Shown here: positions 41,901 through 46,821 of the stretch, in pieces | Position numbering within the stretch: the first letter of the stretch is position 1 | Layout of the letters: each line of letters opens with the position of its first letter | Assembly (NCBI GenBank): GCA_902793295.1 | Contig: CADBDA010000003.1 | Span: 124,001 to 188,000, forward strand | Direction of reading: 5' to 3' | Source of the DNA: an uncultured Bacteroidota bacterium | Lineage (GTDB): Bacteria > Bacteroidota > Bacteroidia > Bacteroidales > P3 | DNA length: 64,000 nt | Notes under the pieces: model-generated | What the model saw: the letters and a program-made list of their open reading frames with translations, nothing else | What the model was told of the DNA's origin: nothing | The model's database searches: none | Translations under genes and position numbers: made by a program

Positions 41901-44143
41901 TTGTTGCTAAGGCTCTGTCCACGATAGACAACCTCATCTTCATCCTCAAAATCCATATCGTCGTTCCAGTCCACCCAGATGATAGTACCATAGGTATAGC
42001 CAGTAGCATAGGTAATGCTTACTTCAGCACCGGCACCTGCAAACAGGTCGCCTATCATAGTGCTATGATTCTGGTAAAGACCATTATTTTTGTTTGTATT
42101 ATCGTTAACGACAAGCGAGTTACCAAAAGTCACATTGGTAATACCACTGTTGTCGACCGAAGTCGGGCTGGGAGAACAGTAGCCAAAGGTCCGACTGACG
42201 GGACCAACCCAGTCGCTCTTGTCGTCGGCAGCGCAGTTGCTACGCACGTAGAACTGCCAATCGCCAAGGCCAAGACCAGAAATGGTGAAGGGGTTAGTGG
42301 TAGCATCAACGATGGTATAGTCTTCTTCGGTGGTGAAGAGACCATAGGCTATCTGCCAAGCGGTGGCTGTGCCGTTCTCGGTCCACGAGAGAGTCACACT
42401 GTTGCCCGTATGCTCAACCTCTGCCAAGTTACTAGGAATTAAGCAGGTGGGCTGGGTGCGCACCACAACGTTAGCGATAGAAAGTCCCAAATAATCATCG
42501 GCCGAACTGACAAAGGCCAACTGATAGGTTGCCGACGGATTGGGCAACAGCACGACAGCCTTTTCAAGAGTCGAACTATGATTACCATACTGTGCCAAAC
42601 GCACCCATTCGCCTGTAGCGGAGGCACGGTAGCAGAGCCACAGAGAGTCGACTCCACCGCTGTAATCAGGTTCAGCATGGTAGAACTCCACCTGATAGGC
42701 TCCAGTGGGGTTAAGGTTGAAGATGGGAGTAATCAGACGTGCACTAGCTCCAGGTGTGTAGGAGAAACTAGCTTGACCGTTGCCATTGAACGTCCAATGC
42801 GTAGTACCAGTAAGCACCTCTTCGTTCCAACACTGCGGCATGCCATAGTCCTCGAAATTCTGGATGTAGAAGTTGTTGGCACTGACAGCAACAGAAGCAC
42901 AAGGAGTGTTCAAACTGATTGGGCCGACCCAATCAGTAGACAGACCTGATGTAGAACAGTTGGTGCTGATATAGATATCATAAGTGGTAGATCCCTGCAT
43001 CTGGCTGAGAGGCAAGGTATAGGTCAGACCAGTAATATTGTTGACTGCCGTACCTTCATTTTCAGGGTCGAAACCCGAAAGGCCATATTTCAGGTTATAG
43101 CTGGTCACTAGTTCGTTGGGGGAGGTCCAAGTCACAACACCATCGGTATTGACGTTGGGTACGTTGGCATTGAAGCAGCCGGGCAGTGTCGTGGCGGAAA
43201 TTTTGTCGCTCCAACCCGAAGGGGTGCCGCTGCATATCTTGCGAACATAAAAGTAGTAAGTAGTGCTGCCACTAAGGCCAGTAATGTTGGTTGTGAGAGC
43301 CGTGCCATCATTGATGGTTTTGCCTTGGCCTTCGGTATTGGGGTCAAAGTCGGCATCCGTGCTGTATTTGATTTCAAAACCATTGCCATTGCTTGACACA
43401 GTCCAGTCAACCTTGACAGTGTTCCAAGCCGTGGCGGTGGCCAAGGCAGAAGTGGGTTTCACGCAGGCAGGCTGGGTGAAGGAGTAGACCACGCCCTGGT
43501 TGGAAGTGACATCGTAGGCCGGGGCATAGGTAGAAGAGAGCGTACGGGTGGTGAGACCCGAAGTGTAGCGGGTGATGGTGTCCCACGCAGAACCGCCGTT
43601 GGCGCCGCCAACACGGTAGATGTCTTCGTCGGACGACATCATACCAACCAGGACATTGATGCTGCTGCTGATGGTCATGGGACCGTAGCAGAACTCAATG
43701 TCGCCGTTGGGGTAGAGCTTCAGCTGGAAGCTGTAGCTGTTCTGGCCGCTGACGACCTTGCGCCATTCCACCACGAGCTGCTGGGCGCTGCTCTTGGTGT
43801 AGATCGAGGTGGCCGTCGTGGTATAGCCGGAGCTATTGTACAACGGTGCAATCCTCGAGCCGGCAAGACTCGTAAACGACGCACTACCGTCGGGATAGAC
43901 ACGCAACGTGCTGCCCGCGGTGATTTGGTTTTCGCCAAAATACATCGCGAAAGGCATCGACACGTCAACGTAGCTGCCCTGCGTCCACGCAGTGGCTCCC
44001 GAGGTACCCGCGATAGAACTGTAGGTGGCTGTAGCGGCAGCGCCGTCGTACTCACTCACCTTTGCGTTCTGTGCCTGCAGGGTCCATGGCAGCATCAGCG
44101 CCAGGAGGGCAAGCATTCGCAAAAAAGTACTTTTACGTTTCAT
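26978..44143 (-). CDS. Giant secreted multidomain repeat protein with type IX sorting domain (5721 residues)
   Basis: A single uninterrupted frame of 17.2 kb. A signal peptide (MKRKSTFLRMLALLALMLPW.., cleavage near LQA-QNA) leads into a unique N-domain to about residue 230. About nine fibronectin-III-like domains follow (pattern C-x-P-T ... LSWTENG ... W-x-V-x-YG-x-x-GF). They are interleaved with MAM-like modules (424-567 and 1789-1971), a GEVED domain (about 664-804, WVDWNDDMDFEDEDE), two copies of an IYxGxT module (906-1087, 1391-1591) and a CUB-like domain (1984-2103). Two Ig-like domains lie at 2231-2460. About 58 repeats (2462-5639) with CDSYTW...GCDSVVTLNLT make up more than half the protein. 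The C-terminus INVYPNPTRGRVTI ending TVRKIVKK is a type A sorting tail. It is likely a surface adhesin or stalk; the function is not known. Confidence 0.93.
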   Translation of the reverse strand: MKRKSTFLRMLALLALMLPWTLQAQNAKVSEYDGAAATATYSSIAGTSGATAWTQGSYVDVSMPFAMYFGENQITAGSTLRVYPDGSASFTSLAGSRIAPLYNSSGYTTTATSIYTKSSAQQLVVEWRKVVSGQNSYSFQLKLYPNGDIEFCYGPMTISSSINVLVGMMSSDEDIYRVGGANGGSAWDTITRYTSGLTTRTLSSTYAPAYDVTSNQGVVYSFTQPACVKPTSALATATAWNTVKVDWTVSSNGNGFEIKYSTDADFDPNTEGQGKTINDGTALTTNITGLSGSTTYYFYVRKICSGTPSGWSDKISATTLPGCFNANVPNVNTDGVVTWTSPNELVTSYNLKYGLSGFDPENEGTAVNNITGLTYTLPLSQMQGSTTYDIYISTNCSTSGLSTDWVGPISLNTPCASVAVSANNFYIQNFEDYGMPQCWNEEVLTGTTHWTFNGNGQASFSYTPGASARLITPIFNLNPTGAYQVEFYHAEPDYSGGVDSLWLCYRASATGEWVRLAQYGNHSSTLEKAVVLLPNPSATYQLAFVSSADDYLGLSIANVVVRTQPTCLIPSNLAEVEHTGNSVTLSWTENGTATAWQIAYGLFTTEEDYTIVDATTNPFTISGLGLGDWQFYVRSNCAADDKSDWVGPVSRTFGYCSPSPTSVDNSGITNVTFGNSLVVNDNTNKNNGLYQNHSTMIGDLFAGAGAEVSITYATGYTYGTIIWVDWNDDMDFEDEDEVVYRGQSLSNNPNTLIASFNIPVTAPLGDHRMRIAGADSYFDSYVSNTSSYPNPCFSTTYSMALDYTLRLVAAPSCFKPNNLVVSGVTSTEATLTWVEAGLSTQWEVKLGARGFNPDEDGTSFIVNGTPTLALSYLYMVTDYDAYVRAICNPEGPTEWSNVCEFRTLCANGGEVEVVGTTLSTNHMPMNTYYGYTYSQQLITEAEMGGAKTISGISFNYNYSSPLTNEQDVQIYMGTTSKSSFSSNTDTVDPSTLTLVYSGPLLCSQGWNEFNFTTPFVYNGTGNVVVAVDENSSGYSGSSARFRTYSTSEYMAIIYYSDSYNPDPDNLLPYSGTKQYQKYRSWMKLISACDTGSCNAPTTAIALSETEYAATLTFTDVNGETNPSYGIIYGPQGFNPESAGTTVSPINAGTYTISNLNAQTSYDVFVYAICSGVNGRMVKYNFVTPFIPNCKTPIIDGTYGANDIAYNSATLTWRQPGDVPQFWTVRYAAADFNPATAAATDYTELTVPGTAGATAQLTGLVAGTTYYVYIKATCATSPVLDESPWLQMSNANPAYTFTTPACVTPTNVVASDVTNSTAKISWTENGNATAWTVKYGLAGFDLATEGTEVACTADSVELTGLDATVGYDVYVKSNCTSTDESDWSTACTFGTVCPGTIPGSEYTAALGDGTTTGQAGAVYSAWGNTVSQQIYTAEELIAAGMQPGDINSMTFAWSTGGTYDKEFSIFLGNTTQNDFAGTGASYWVPMSGQTHVYGPVARVAGTSGTVEYVFDKSFTWDGTSNIVVTTIMNQPAGVNQSSSGFTSLTTYNSSAYRTRYAYKDNSQYTVDEIGSLTGGSRTYYRSTVVFNGSICDPTITCFAPASVSIDTITPANVVTVKWAARTDLRPVVNNFELKYGLAGFNPDVQGAGTLVSNLNNVFNYNITATLDANTDYDVYVRTVCGGGDYSNWTKTTFHTYPTCWAPTALTVTNTSSSSATLSWTENTPTAATRWEVIYGPEGFDTTRATPVETTNNSSYVVNGLKHSTKYEFYVRAKCSATDRSAWSEVATATTQCGIWQYADMPLVENFDGFTGTTSSTRNNHVLPNCWSYINTSSTTSGTSTTGYPGYPIAYNSASYSHSGNNHMRFYSYYTTSYGDQYAILPQFGFDLDTVVVGFFARESSTTATYVGNIEVGVMSDPEDASTFEVVGNALPTTTTYEYFEVDFSEYAGTGSYIALRALRPTTGYNIVYLDDLTVKLREKVNMLADNGEVIAACNEYVLPDTTNGGSYHGNLNTTYVVRPAEAGKVAHLTGSYTLENGYDFLNVYRGAANANNLIGRYTGNGDIDYVTSSNLWADSGYFTLVLTTDADNAFSDMYGFKMLVSCECPQPAADIINEVVEENGTYTWRNGQTYTNNIVRTGLTYDANATAIPDADLTRTADYTYINVAGCDSVNYSMNLTVHPTYNLTYNATICERDTFAFYGNQYASTGTYTVALTSQYGADSTGILNLQVNPAPSAGIYVNNRQVTAINAHCDNADLALLARSNNANATFEWEDQSVNDNRVVNPHESSTYTVIATNPTTGCTSLPATLTVTTVPVPELSISGDSVICYGQSATLTLADANNVDATYRWSTGATGTSITVNPTVTTTYTVTATTSNASACTATASLEVVVNPLPVVTATASVGETCRDSIVTLTASTVEGYSYSWNTGATTAVATTAAANTGAYTVTVTDQNGCQNEFSTSTVTVYPSYELSDTLLVCYTNNPYTWGEQTITANGAYDQNFTIGHGCDSLVHLTFTFEEMGVENSNREVCEGSSVTWGDQTIVASETTLLTYVDNSGDCPVQKNLNLVVNHPAATALEQTVCDSYTWAVSGQTYTESGAYPVTLATTKGCDSVVTLNLTVNYQNTGVQTVTACDSYVWDLNGVSYTATTNEPTFTLQNQWGCDSVVTLDLTVNYRSYHEDFHCVRDANNFTWIDGETYSLDVNVTDGIEFVTGENGDGCNEIAQLHLVLNPIINTLNWITIDTCDEYEIPNAVVFTDENDCQGHIEPLFISESGDYEVRTRPNADVYGQDELTRIHLTINHSNYHTTVATECLPYEWMVNVGTEEAPVMYSVATITADMVNGAAVYNMSYEMPQQYTNGCSRIEVLRLTPKYPTVEVTDVVTICQNSSWTAANSTTYYGNDLNVGENLLTWDNSSLNAAGCPMTKQVNLTVNPVYNETATLTFCESEFVLNTENNQYEVVVADANHDGAEVVLTIPGALNEVAYNNTVVANWQTALGCDSIVTITYTVNPSTTETEVYTVCYKDNFEWDANGITYGKAGEYVDTVVVANTATGCEVNRILNLTVLGTYEVFDTVNVCTTYEGPDAVTYRETKTFDVPYEGTYDATQYCDAITHRTYKVLQNTLTEHFVLTNADYTWMNGTTYTQSTDNVYYDAPVASGDCDDVHLLHLTMVDPISVCENALPYTVTYGTSSFVIPTNAADNGTLGNGVDTIIYFTVLRNTAKTVAQTACDSYTWTNGNGQTYTTSGDYVYTTTNAAGCDSVVTLNLTVNVSNAETVTEVACDSYTWTNGNGETYTASGIYTWTTTNLAGCDSVVTLALTINVNNGVELAETACATYTWNRTGLTYTNTTEAPVVNDYTVNFADANGCLGDSVLHLTLNPVNETNSSLVINEAGSYTYLGTMYTAPFDSTITYTFTNQYGCDSIDHLHLIIPIVADDHITEVNVEACGSYTWEVAAGGTGHNYIWIPMSERQSHGMAMYKDATANQYVYTYPTDTTFDANGAMTAVRVLHLNLLEATYSTETINVPVSLGSYTIDGDPDDVTVTFTFDSIGTPIVRTLGVGSVAYCNDYRTYTINIFNNYDTTEVYACADETSYNWNGTDYTIGTPGHTYYFYQTENDGTLNELVHVLKVNQRAINATTATATACDSYTWNDGDSLTYTTSGTYVYNYTDANQCAATKTLTLTVNYNSNTAYTDAACDTYTWTRNNQTYTTSGDYMYSYTNGAGCASTDTLHLTIDSNSNQTFTEAACNSYVWASAEGGDGLTYTTSGTYTYNYNATNGCPSVNTLNLTINLPTSTEYTDEACDSIEWNGTMYYTSGDYNYDYTSAAGCASTDVLHLTINNATHNSETMTQCDSYEWHGTTYTTSGDYQYSYTNVAGCPSVDTLHLTINVNTSTINDTIVACDEYTWSVNNRLYNATGNYTARTTDGNGCATTNTLTLTVNHASSYDSVLYISDGSYRYTYQDQHQELFGEGVYNLVENYTNVAGCDSTLNITLNIGTALLGIDNVVNCNSYTWRNGETYVYIDAAERAANLNTDNVAPLYKTSNGVYVYYNPTYTVAQENNYDSIYMLALTLTQSYLGNDEVTLNISDRQLNYGDSIFHFDANADSLQLFTARDVEFDVHFPAVQYCDSIITLTVHLVNNYQEVTAENADICVSQDSYTWRNHTISTATNDYDNAHVYYIYDTLTTGIIEYITVNQHPITYTTERRTACDSYEWYGNVYTESTTNATQYLPAGTVVDGETLICDRVATLILVINHNTSTTYDVASCENYIWTAANGGNGATLTESGTYTYDYETAQGCPSTNTLNLTINHNTSTEYTVDACDSYTWTAEEGGNGTVYTTSSPAEGYTYDYLTVDGCPSTNTLHLTIRNNSNQSFTKTACDTYTWLAAEGGNGETYTTSGVYTYDYEAANGCPSTNTLNLTVNVNSSTEYTESACDSYTWHGTEYTTSGVYTYDYADANNCPSEDVLNLTINNSTLNVMSAVECNSYTWTASDNTVAGTFTTSGAYEYTYTDANGCTVTDSLYLTIGNGRAFGIARVTNCGPYTWIVEGEEVAVLDESVETSTTVTNPATGCDSTIFLYLTINPQNVTEIAICDNESYLWSVDSLTYTEAGTYDVTETDNDGNCISNERLVLTVNPTKTTALTAQICLGNGYKANGFDIAAADMPTAGEYTFTDNRTTVNGCDSIVTLTVTVGDVINNPIEATACDSYIWTAGDNNEYTFTESGVYNSEAYANAAGCTTVDVLTLTINQNAGTEYTETVCDGYMWNGTQYTETGDYTYNYTDGNGCASTDVLHLTVNSSVINTIEETACDSYTWTSGNGETYTTSGVYTYNYTTDNGCNGTEYLVLTVNHKTSNEYTVTACDSYLWDIDGQTYTESGDYSFDYENDYGCPSVDVLHLTVNYSTNSNSDVVACDSYLWNGAVYTESGDYAYDYINAKGCASTDSLHLTVNHNTNSGESVTNCGTYNWHGVNYNQSGTYYHHYNTAEGCASVDTLFLTVNSMSVSFDTVVACESFTWPVNGQTYTTSGYYHALLQSANGCDSLITLLLTINNGQHSAETIVACDSYTWNGTAYTTSGVYTNNYTDNNGCASVDTLLLTINNGTTGTETAEACNFFVWNGQAYTQSGNYTQTLEAANGCDSVVTLNLTINTQVTNTVNATACGSYTWNGAVYNQTGSYTQNFSSAAGCDSVVTLNLTISPAITNTVNTTVCDSYTWNGVTYTTSGIYSYTYTAANGCDSIVNLALTVNQPKTSMLAVSACGSYIWNGTAYTTSGNYTHTTPATNGCDSIVTLALTINQPVATTISETTCGSYTWNGATYTTSGNYTQNYTAANGCDSVVTLNLTISPAVTSTISATACGSYTWEGVTYTTSGNYTHTYTAASGCDSIVTLNLTIAPSINNTLMITSCDSYTWNGNTYLTGGVYTHTYTTDLGCDSIVTLVLTIANSIVNNIAETACDSYTWNGNTYTASGAFSETYTSVNGCDSIVTLNLTVNHSNTGTDVKNACESYTWIDGVTYTASTNIPTFTLTNAAGCDSVVTLNLTINHATSGVDVQQACDGYIWIDGVNYTESTNEPTFTLTNANGCDSVVTLNLTINQSIEIFDTITVNSTDLPYNYRGNEIMAAGDYIFYASTVNGCDSTVNLHVNVNQIGIDVVSFDEINVYPNPTRGRVTISADDVVKVEVLDIVGRRVATFEGTNTFDISNLGEGAYTLRITLPQGVTVRKIVKK
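27226..36757 (-). repeat. Tandem coding repeats of about 147 bp (about 58 units) in the giant gene
   Basis: Each full unit encodes about 49 residues: a first cysteine in A-C-D-S-Y-T-W, a G-T/Q-x-Y-T-x-S-G turn, aromatic-rich strands, a second cysteine in G-C-D-S-V/I-V and a closing L-N-L-T-I/V-N. I counted 58 units by eye. Units near the 5' end of the gene (above 34000) are irregular, with insertions or lost cysteines. The units at about 27480-28830 are close to identical in length and sequence, which points to recent duplication or conversion there. Some units carry an insert G-G-N/D-G after the tryptophan. Confidence 0.93.
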
Positions 44144-44423
44144 GTTGTTTTAATTTGGTTAATACTATGTGAACTAAAAATTTGTTTCGATTCTAAAATC
44201 TAATTTTTATTAAATTAGGATAGGTTCAGATGTATTTCAAATCCCAAACAAGTTCAAACGACCACAAAATGTGGAAATTTGACATGAAAATGCAACCATT
44301 TCAACCGCAATTCTCAAATGGGAAAATCGCGAAAGAATGATTGTAAACATTTAGTACTAGGAAGATTACGCAACATATCACCACCAATGTCGCTGAAGTT
44401 CGATGAGTACGATTATTGAATTG
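44144..44423 (-). other. Possible long leader of the giant gene
   Basis: If the -7 box at 44424-44431 is used, the giant gene has an AT-rich untranslated leader of about 270 bases. It contains a small inverted repeat CTAATTT/AAATTAG (44200-44218) and no convincing start or Shine-Dalgarno sequence. I see no known riboswitch or RNA gene in it. Confidence 0.4.
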
Positions 44424-44431
44424 CAAATATA
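44424..44431 (-). promoter_or_regulatory. Candidate promoter -7 box for the giant gene
   Basis: TATATTTG on the minus strand, followed by CAATTC, fits TAnnTTTG. The -33 region reads TTCA at the right spacing, a weak match. It lies about 90 bases past the hpf terminator. Confidence 0.5.
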
Positions 44432-44523
44432 CGTTAATATTTTTAAATAATGAAATATTTTCACACCATTATTTTTACATTGAGAACAAAGTGGAGCCGA
44501 AGAAGCTGACACACAAACAAAAA

Positions 44524-44549
44524 GCGAGCCGAAGTTACCTTCGACTCGC
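44524..44549 (-). terminator. Intrinsic terminator after hpf
   Basis: On the minus strand GCGAGTCGAAG pairs with CTTCGGCTCGC (one G-T pair) around the loop GTAA, followed by TTTTTG. It lies 25 bases past the hpf stop. Confidence 0.85.
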
Positions 44550-44573
44550 CTGGCATTAGACGGGGGCCAATAA

Positions 44574-44867
44574 TTATTTGTAGCGTTCTTTGTACTTGTC
44601 AATCTGGACTTTCATGGCGTCGACACAGTCGGAAACAGCCTCTTCGAAAGAGTCGGCTTGTTTGCTGTTGAAGAGCGTTTGTCCGGGGAGTGCAAGTGAT
44701 ATTTCGGCTATCTTGTTGTTGTCACTTTCGGGTTTGTCCACTTTGAGGAAGACTTCGCATTTGGTGGCATTGTCGACAATGCGGTCAAGCTTGGCCAGTT
44801 TATCGGCCACGTATTTTTCGAGTTTGGGATCTGCCTTGAATTTCACGGCATTGATAGATACGTTCAT
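44574..44867 (-). CDS. hpf: Ribosome hibernation promoting factor, short form
   Basis: HPF/RaiA-type proteins bind the small subunit in stationary phase and protect idle ribosomes. The 97-residue protein starts MNVSINAVKFKADPKLEKYV and has the family pattern KLAKLDRIVDNATKCEVFL and FEEAVSDCVDAMKVQIDKYK. There is no long C-terminal dimerisation domain. A strong Shine-Dalgarno sequence precedes the start, unusual in this window. The neighbour xerC lies 84 bases upstream on the same strand; hpf next to a xerC-type gene is common in Bacteroidales. Confidence 0.95.
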   Translation of the reverse strand: MNVSINAVKFKADPKLEKYVADKLAKLDRIVDNATKCEVFLKVDKPESDNNKIAEISLALPGQTLFNSKQADSFEEAVSDCVDAMKVQIDKYKERYK

Positions 44868-44870
44868 AAT

Positions 44871-44880
44871 TACCTCCTTT
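44871..44880 (-). promoter_or_regulatory. Strong Shine-Dalgarno site of hpf
   Basis: On the minus strand AAAGGAGGTA ends three bases before the ATG, with GGAGG five bases from it. It is the only full anti-16S match I found before a start codon in this window. Confidence 0.75.
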
Positions 44881-44951
44881 ATTTGTGTTGTATTGAATTT
44901 TATTAGTTTATGCGTTTTGAGTTGAATTGTTTTCGTTTGGCTTTTCCGTCG

Positions 44952-45857
44952 TCACTTCTTTGTTCCCCTTTCGCGCGGGTGGGTGTGTTTGTAGGTGTCC
45001 TTCAGATGCTGACGTGAGACATGCGTGTAGACTTCGGTGGCGCTGAGGTCGGTATGGCCCAACAGCTCCTTGATGGCGTTGATATCGGCACCGTCATTGA
45101 GCATGTGGGTGGCAAAACTGTGACGAAACACATGGGGACTGATTTTGTCTGCCTTGGAGAAGATGCCCATATAATGTTTCACCACTTTGGCGACATCGTA
45201 CTGAGTGAAAGGACTGCCATCCTTGCGTACAAAAAAGACCTCTGAACTGATTTCATTCTGCCTTTTTAACGAAAAATAACATTTTATATTGTGTAAAATT
45301 TCATTTTCCAAAGGAATAATTCTTTCCTTGTCGCGCTTTCCCAACACTTTCAGCGACTTAGCACAAAAATCGACCGAACCTTCAGTCAAGCCCAACACTT
45401 CGGCGCGACGGATGCCCGTTTCGTAGAGCAGCCGTAGCAGCAGTTGGTCGCGCCGCCCCTCAAAATCGTCCGGAAATTGGGCATCGTCATATATTTTGGC
45501 TGTTTCTTTCTCGGTGAAGAATACTGGCAGATGGCGTGGAATCTTTGGTGTGGCCACTTTGGCCATGATATCGACACCAACAATTCCCTCACGACGAAGG
45601 AACTTGAAGAACGATCGCAAAACGACCAGTTTGGTTTTAATGGTATTGGCCACAATGCCATCGGCCGCCAATTGCATCTGCCACTCGCGAATCTCAAGAT
45701 GGCTGACCGATTCGATATCGGAGATTTGGAGCGTCGATTCGAGAAAGGATGCAAAGAGGTTCAGATCGGACGCATACTCATCGACTGTGCGCGACGCAAG
45801 ACGACGTTCGACACTGATATACTGCAAGAAAGCATCTATAGCCTCAGAAATCTTCAT
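44952..45857 (-). CDS. xerC: Tyrosine recombinase XerC/XerD family
   Basis: XerC/D recombinases resolve chromosome dimers at dif. The 301-residue protein has a SAM-like N-terminal domain (MKISEAIDAFLQYISVERRL) and a catalytic domain. The tyrosine recombinase residues are visible: R in YETGIRRAEVLGL, K in VLGKRDKERIIPL, H-x-x-R in HVFRHSFATHML, H in LLGHTDLSATEVY and the nucleophile Y in EVYTHVS. The end KDTYKHTHPRERG is typical of the housekeeping type, not of integrases of mobile elements. Neighbours hpf and ribosomal genes support a core role. Confidence 0.93.
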   Translation of the reverse strand: MKISEAIDAFLQYISVERRLASRTVDEYASDLNLFASFLESTLQISDIESVSHLEIREWQMQLAADGIVANTIKTKLVVLRSFFKFLRREGIVGVDIMAKVATPKIPRHLPVFFTEKETAKIYDDAQFPDDFEGRRDQLLLRLLYETGIRRAEVLGLTEGSVDFCAKSLKVLGKRDKERIIPLENEILHNIKCYFSLKRQNEISSEVFFVRKDGSPFTQYDVAKVVKHYMGIFSKADKISPHVFRHSFATHMLNDGADINAIKELLGHTDLSATEVYTHVSRQHLKDTYKHTHPRERGTKK

Positions 45858-46153
45858 GCCCTATTAACGCAGGAAGGGCCAAAATCGCATTTTCAAACTG
45901 CAAAAACTGGAAAAAACGGCCCGAAAAGCCACGTAAGTGCCTGAAAATTTTTTGTTAAATCGATTTTTTGAAAAAGTATAGATAATTGGTTTATACTATC
46001 TTACAAATAACGATTTGTTAAAAAAAATTAAAAAGTGAATTTGAAGATAAAAAAGATTTTGTCAGTTTGGAAAAAGGTGCGACTTTTGCACTCCGTTTTC
46101 GAAAAGAGACGGGACAAAAACAACGGAATAATAACATAAAAATTATAACAACA

Positions 46154-46393
46154 ATGTCAAAGATTTGTGAAATTACCGGAAAGCATGTGATCACTGGCAA
46201 CAATGTATCGCATTCGCGCATCCATACCAAGAGAACCTTCGCTCCGAACCTGCAGACTAAGAAATTCTACATTCCCGAAGAGGATATGTGGATTACGATG
46301 AAGGTGTCGGCCAAAGGTATGCGCATCATCAACAAGAAAGGTGTCCTGAACGCCATCAAGGACGCTGCAGCACAAGGACATTTCCAGTTCTAA
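46154..46393 (+). CDS. rpmB: 50S ribosomal protein L28
   Basis: The 79-residue protein starts MSKICEITGKHVITGNNVSH and has SRIHTKRTFAPNLQTKKFYI and MRIINKKGVLNAI. An open frame back to 46067 exists, but the ATG at 46154 gives the family N-terminus. L33 and DUF4295, often next to L28 in Bacteroidetes, are not here; rpsU follows instead, 60 bases on. Confidence 0.97.
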   Translation: MSKICEITGKHVITGNNVSHSRIHTKRTFAPNLQTKKFYIPEEDMWITMKVSAKGMRIINKKGVLNAIKDAAAQGHFQF

Positions 46394-46453
46394 GACTGGC
46401 TGTCAATAAAAAACAACAAATTATTAACCCTTAACAAGAAAGAGGTATTAAAA

Positions 46454-46651
46454 ATGATCGTAGTTCCTATCAAAGAAGGTGACAACATCGAACGCGCGCT
46501 GAAAAAGCTGAAAAGAAAATTCGAGAAAACCGGAGTCGTGAAAGAGCTCCGCGAGCGTCAGAAATTCACGAAACCCAGTGTCATCAACCGCGAACGTAAG
46601 CTGAAAGCCATTTACGTGCAGCAACTGCGTCAGCAGCAGCTGGACAAGTAA
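46454..46651 (+). CDS. rpsU: 30S ribosomal protein S21
   Basis: The 65-residue basic protein starts MIVVPIKEGDNIERALKKLK and has the S21 pattern RKFEKTGVVKELRERQKFTK. S21 sits near the anti-Shine-Dalgarno end of 16S rRNA; in Bacteroidetes ribosomes S21 is reported to help occlude it, in keeping with the rarity of Shine-Dalgarno sites here. It is the last gene of a two-gene unit with rpmB. Confidence 0.97.
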   Translation: MIVVPIKEGDNIERALKKLKRKFEKTGVVKELRERQKFTKPSVINRERKLKAIYVQQLRQQQLDK

Positions 46652-46676
46652 TTCAGCCACTACGCATCAACACAAG

Positions 46677-46709
46677 AAAGGGATTTCTCGAACAGAGAGT
46701 CCTTTTTTT
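46677..46709 (+). terminator. Intrinsic terminator after rpsU
   Basis: An imperfect stem (AAGG..CTC with GAG..CCTT around GAACA) is followed by seven T. It lies 25 bases past the rpsU stop. Confidence 0.65.
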
Positions 46710-46821
46710 GTTTTGAGGAATCACACAACCGAACTCACAAACCCCATAAATAATAGATACACGAAGAGCAGCCTGGGCAGAACCATGGAAGGCACATCGC
46801 AATCCGAAATAGAGAAAAAAC

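Noticed and set aside
44952-45857. Tyrosine recombinase as sign of a mobile element
   Set aside because: Sequence and neighbours (hpf, ribosomal proteins) fit the housekeeping XerC type; there are no flanking repeats or cargo.
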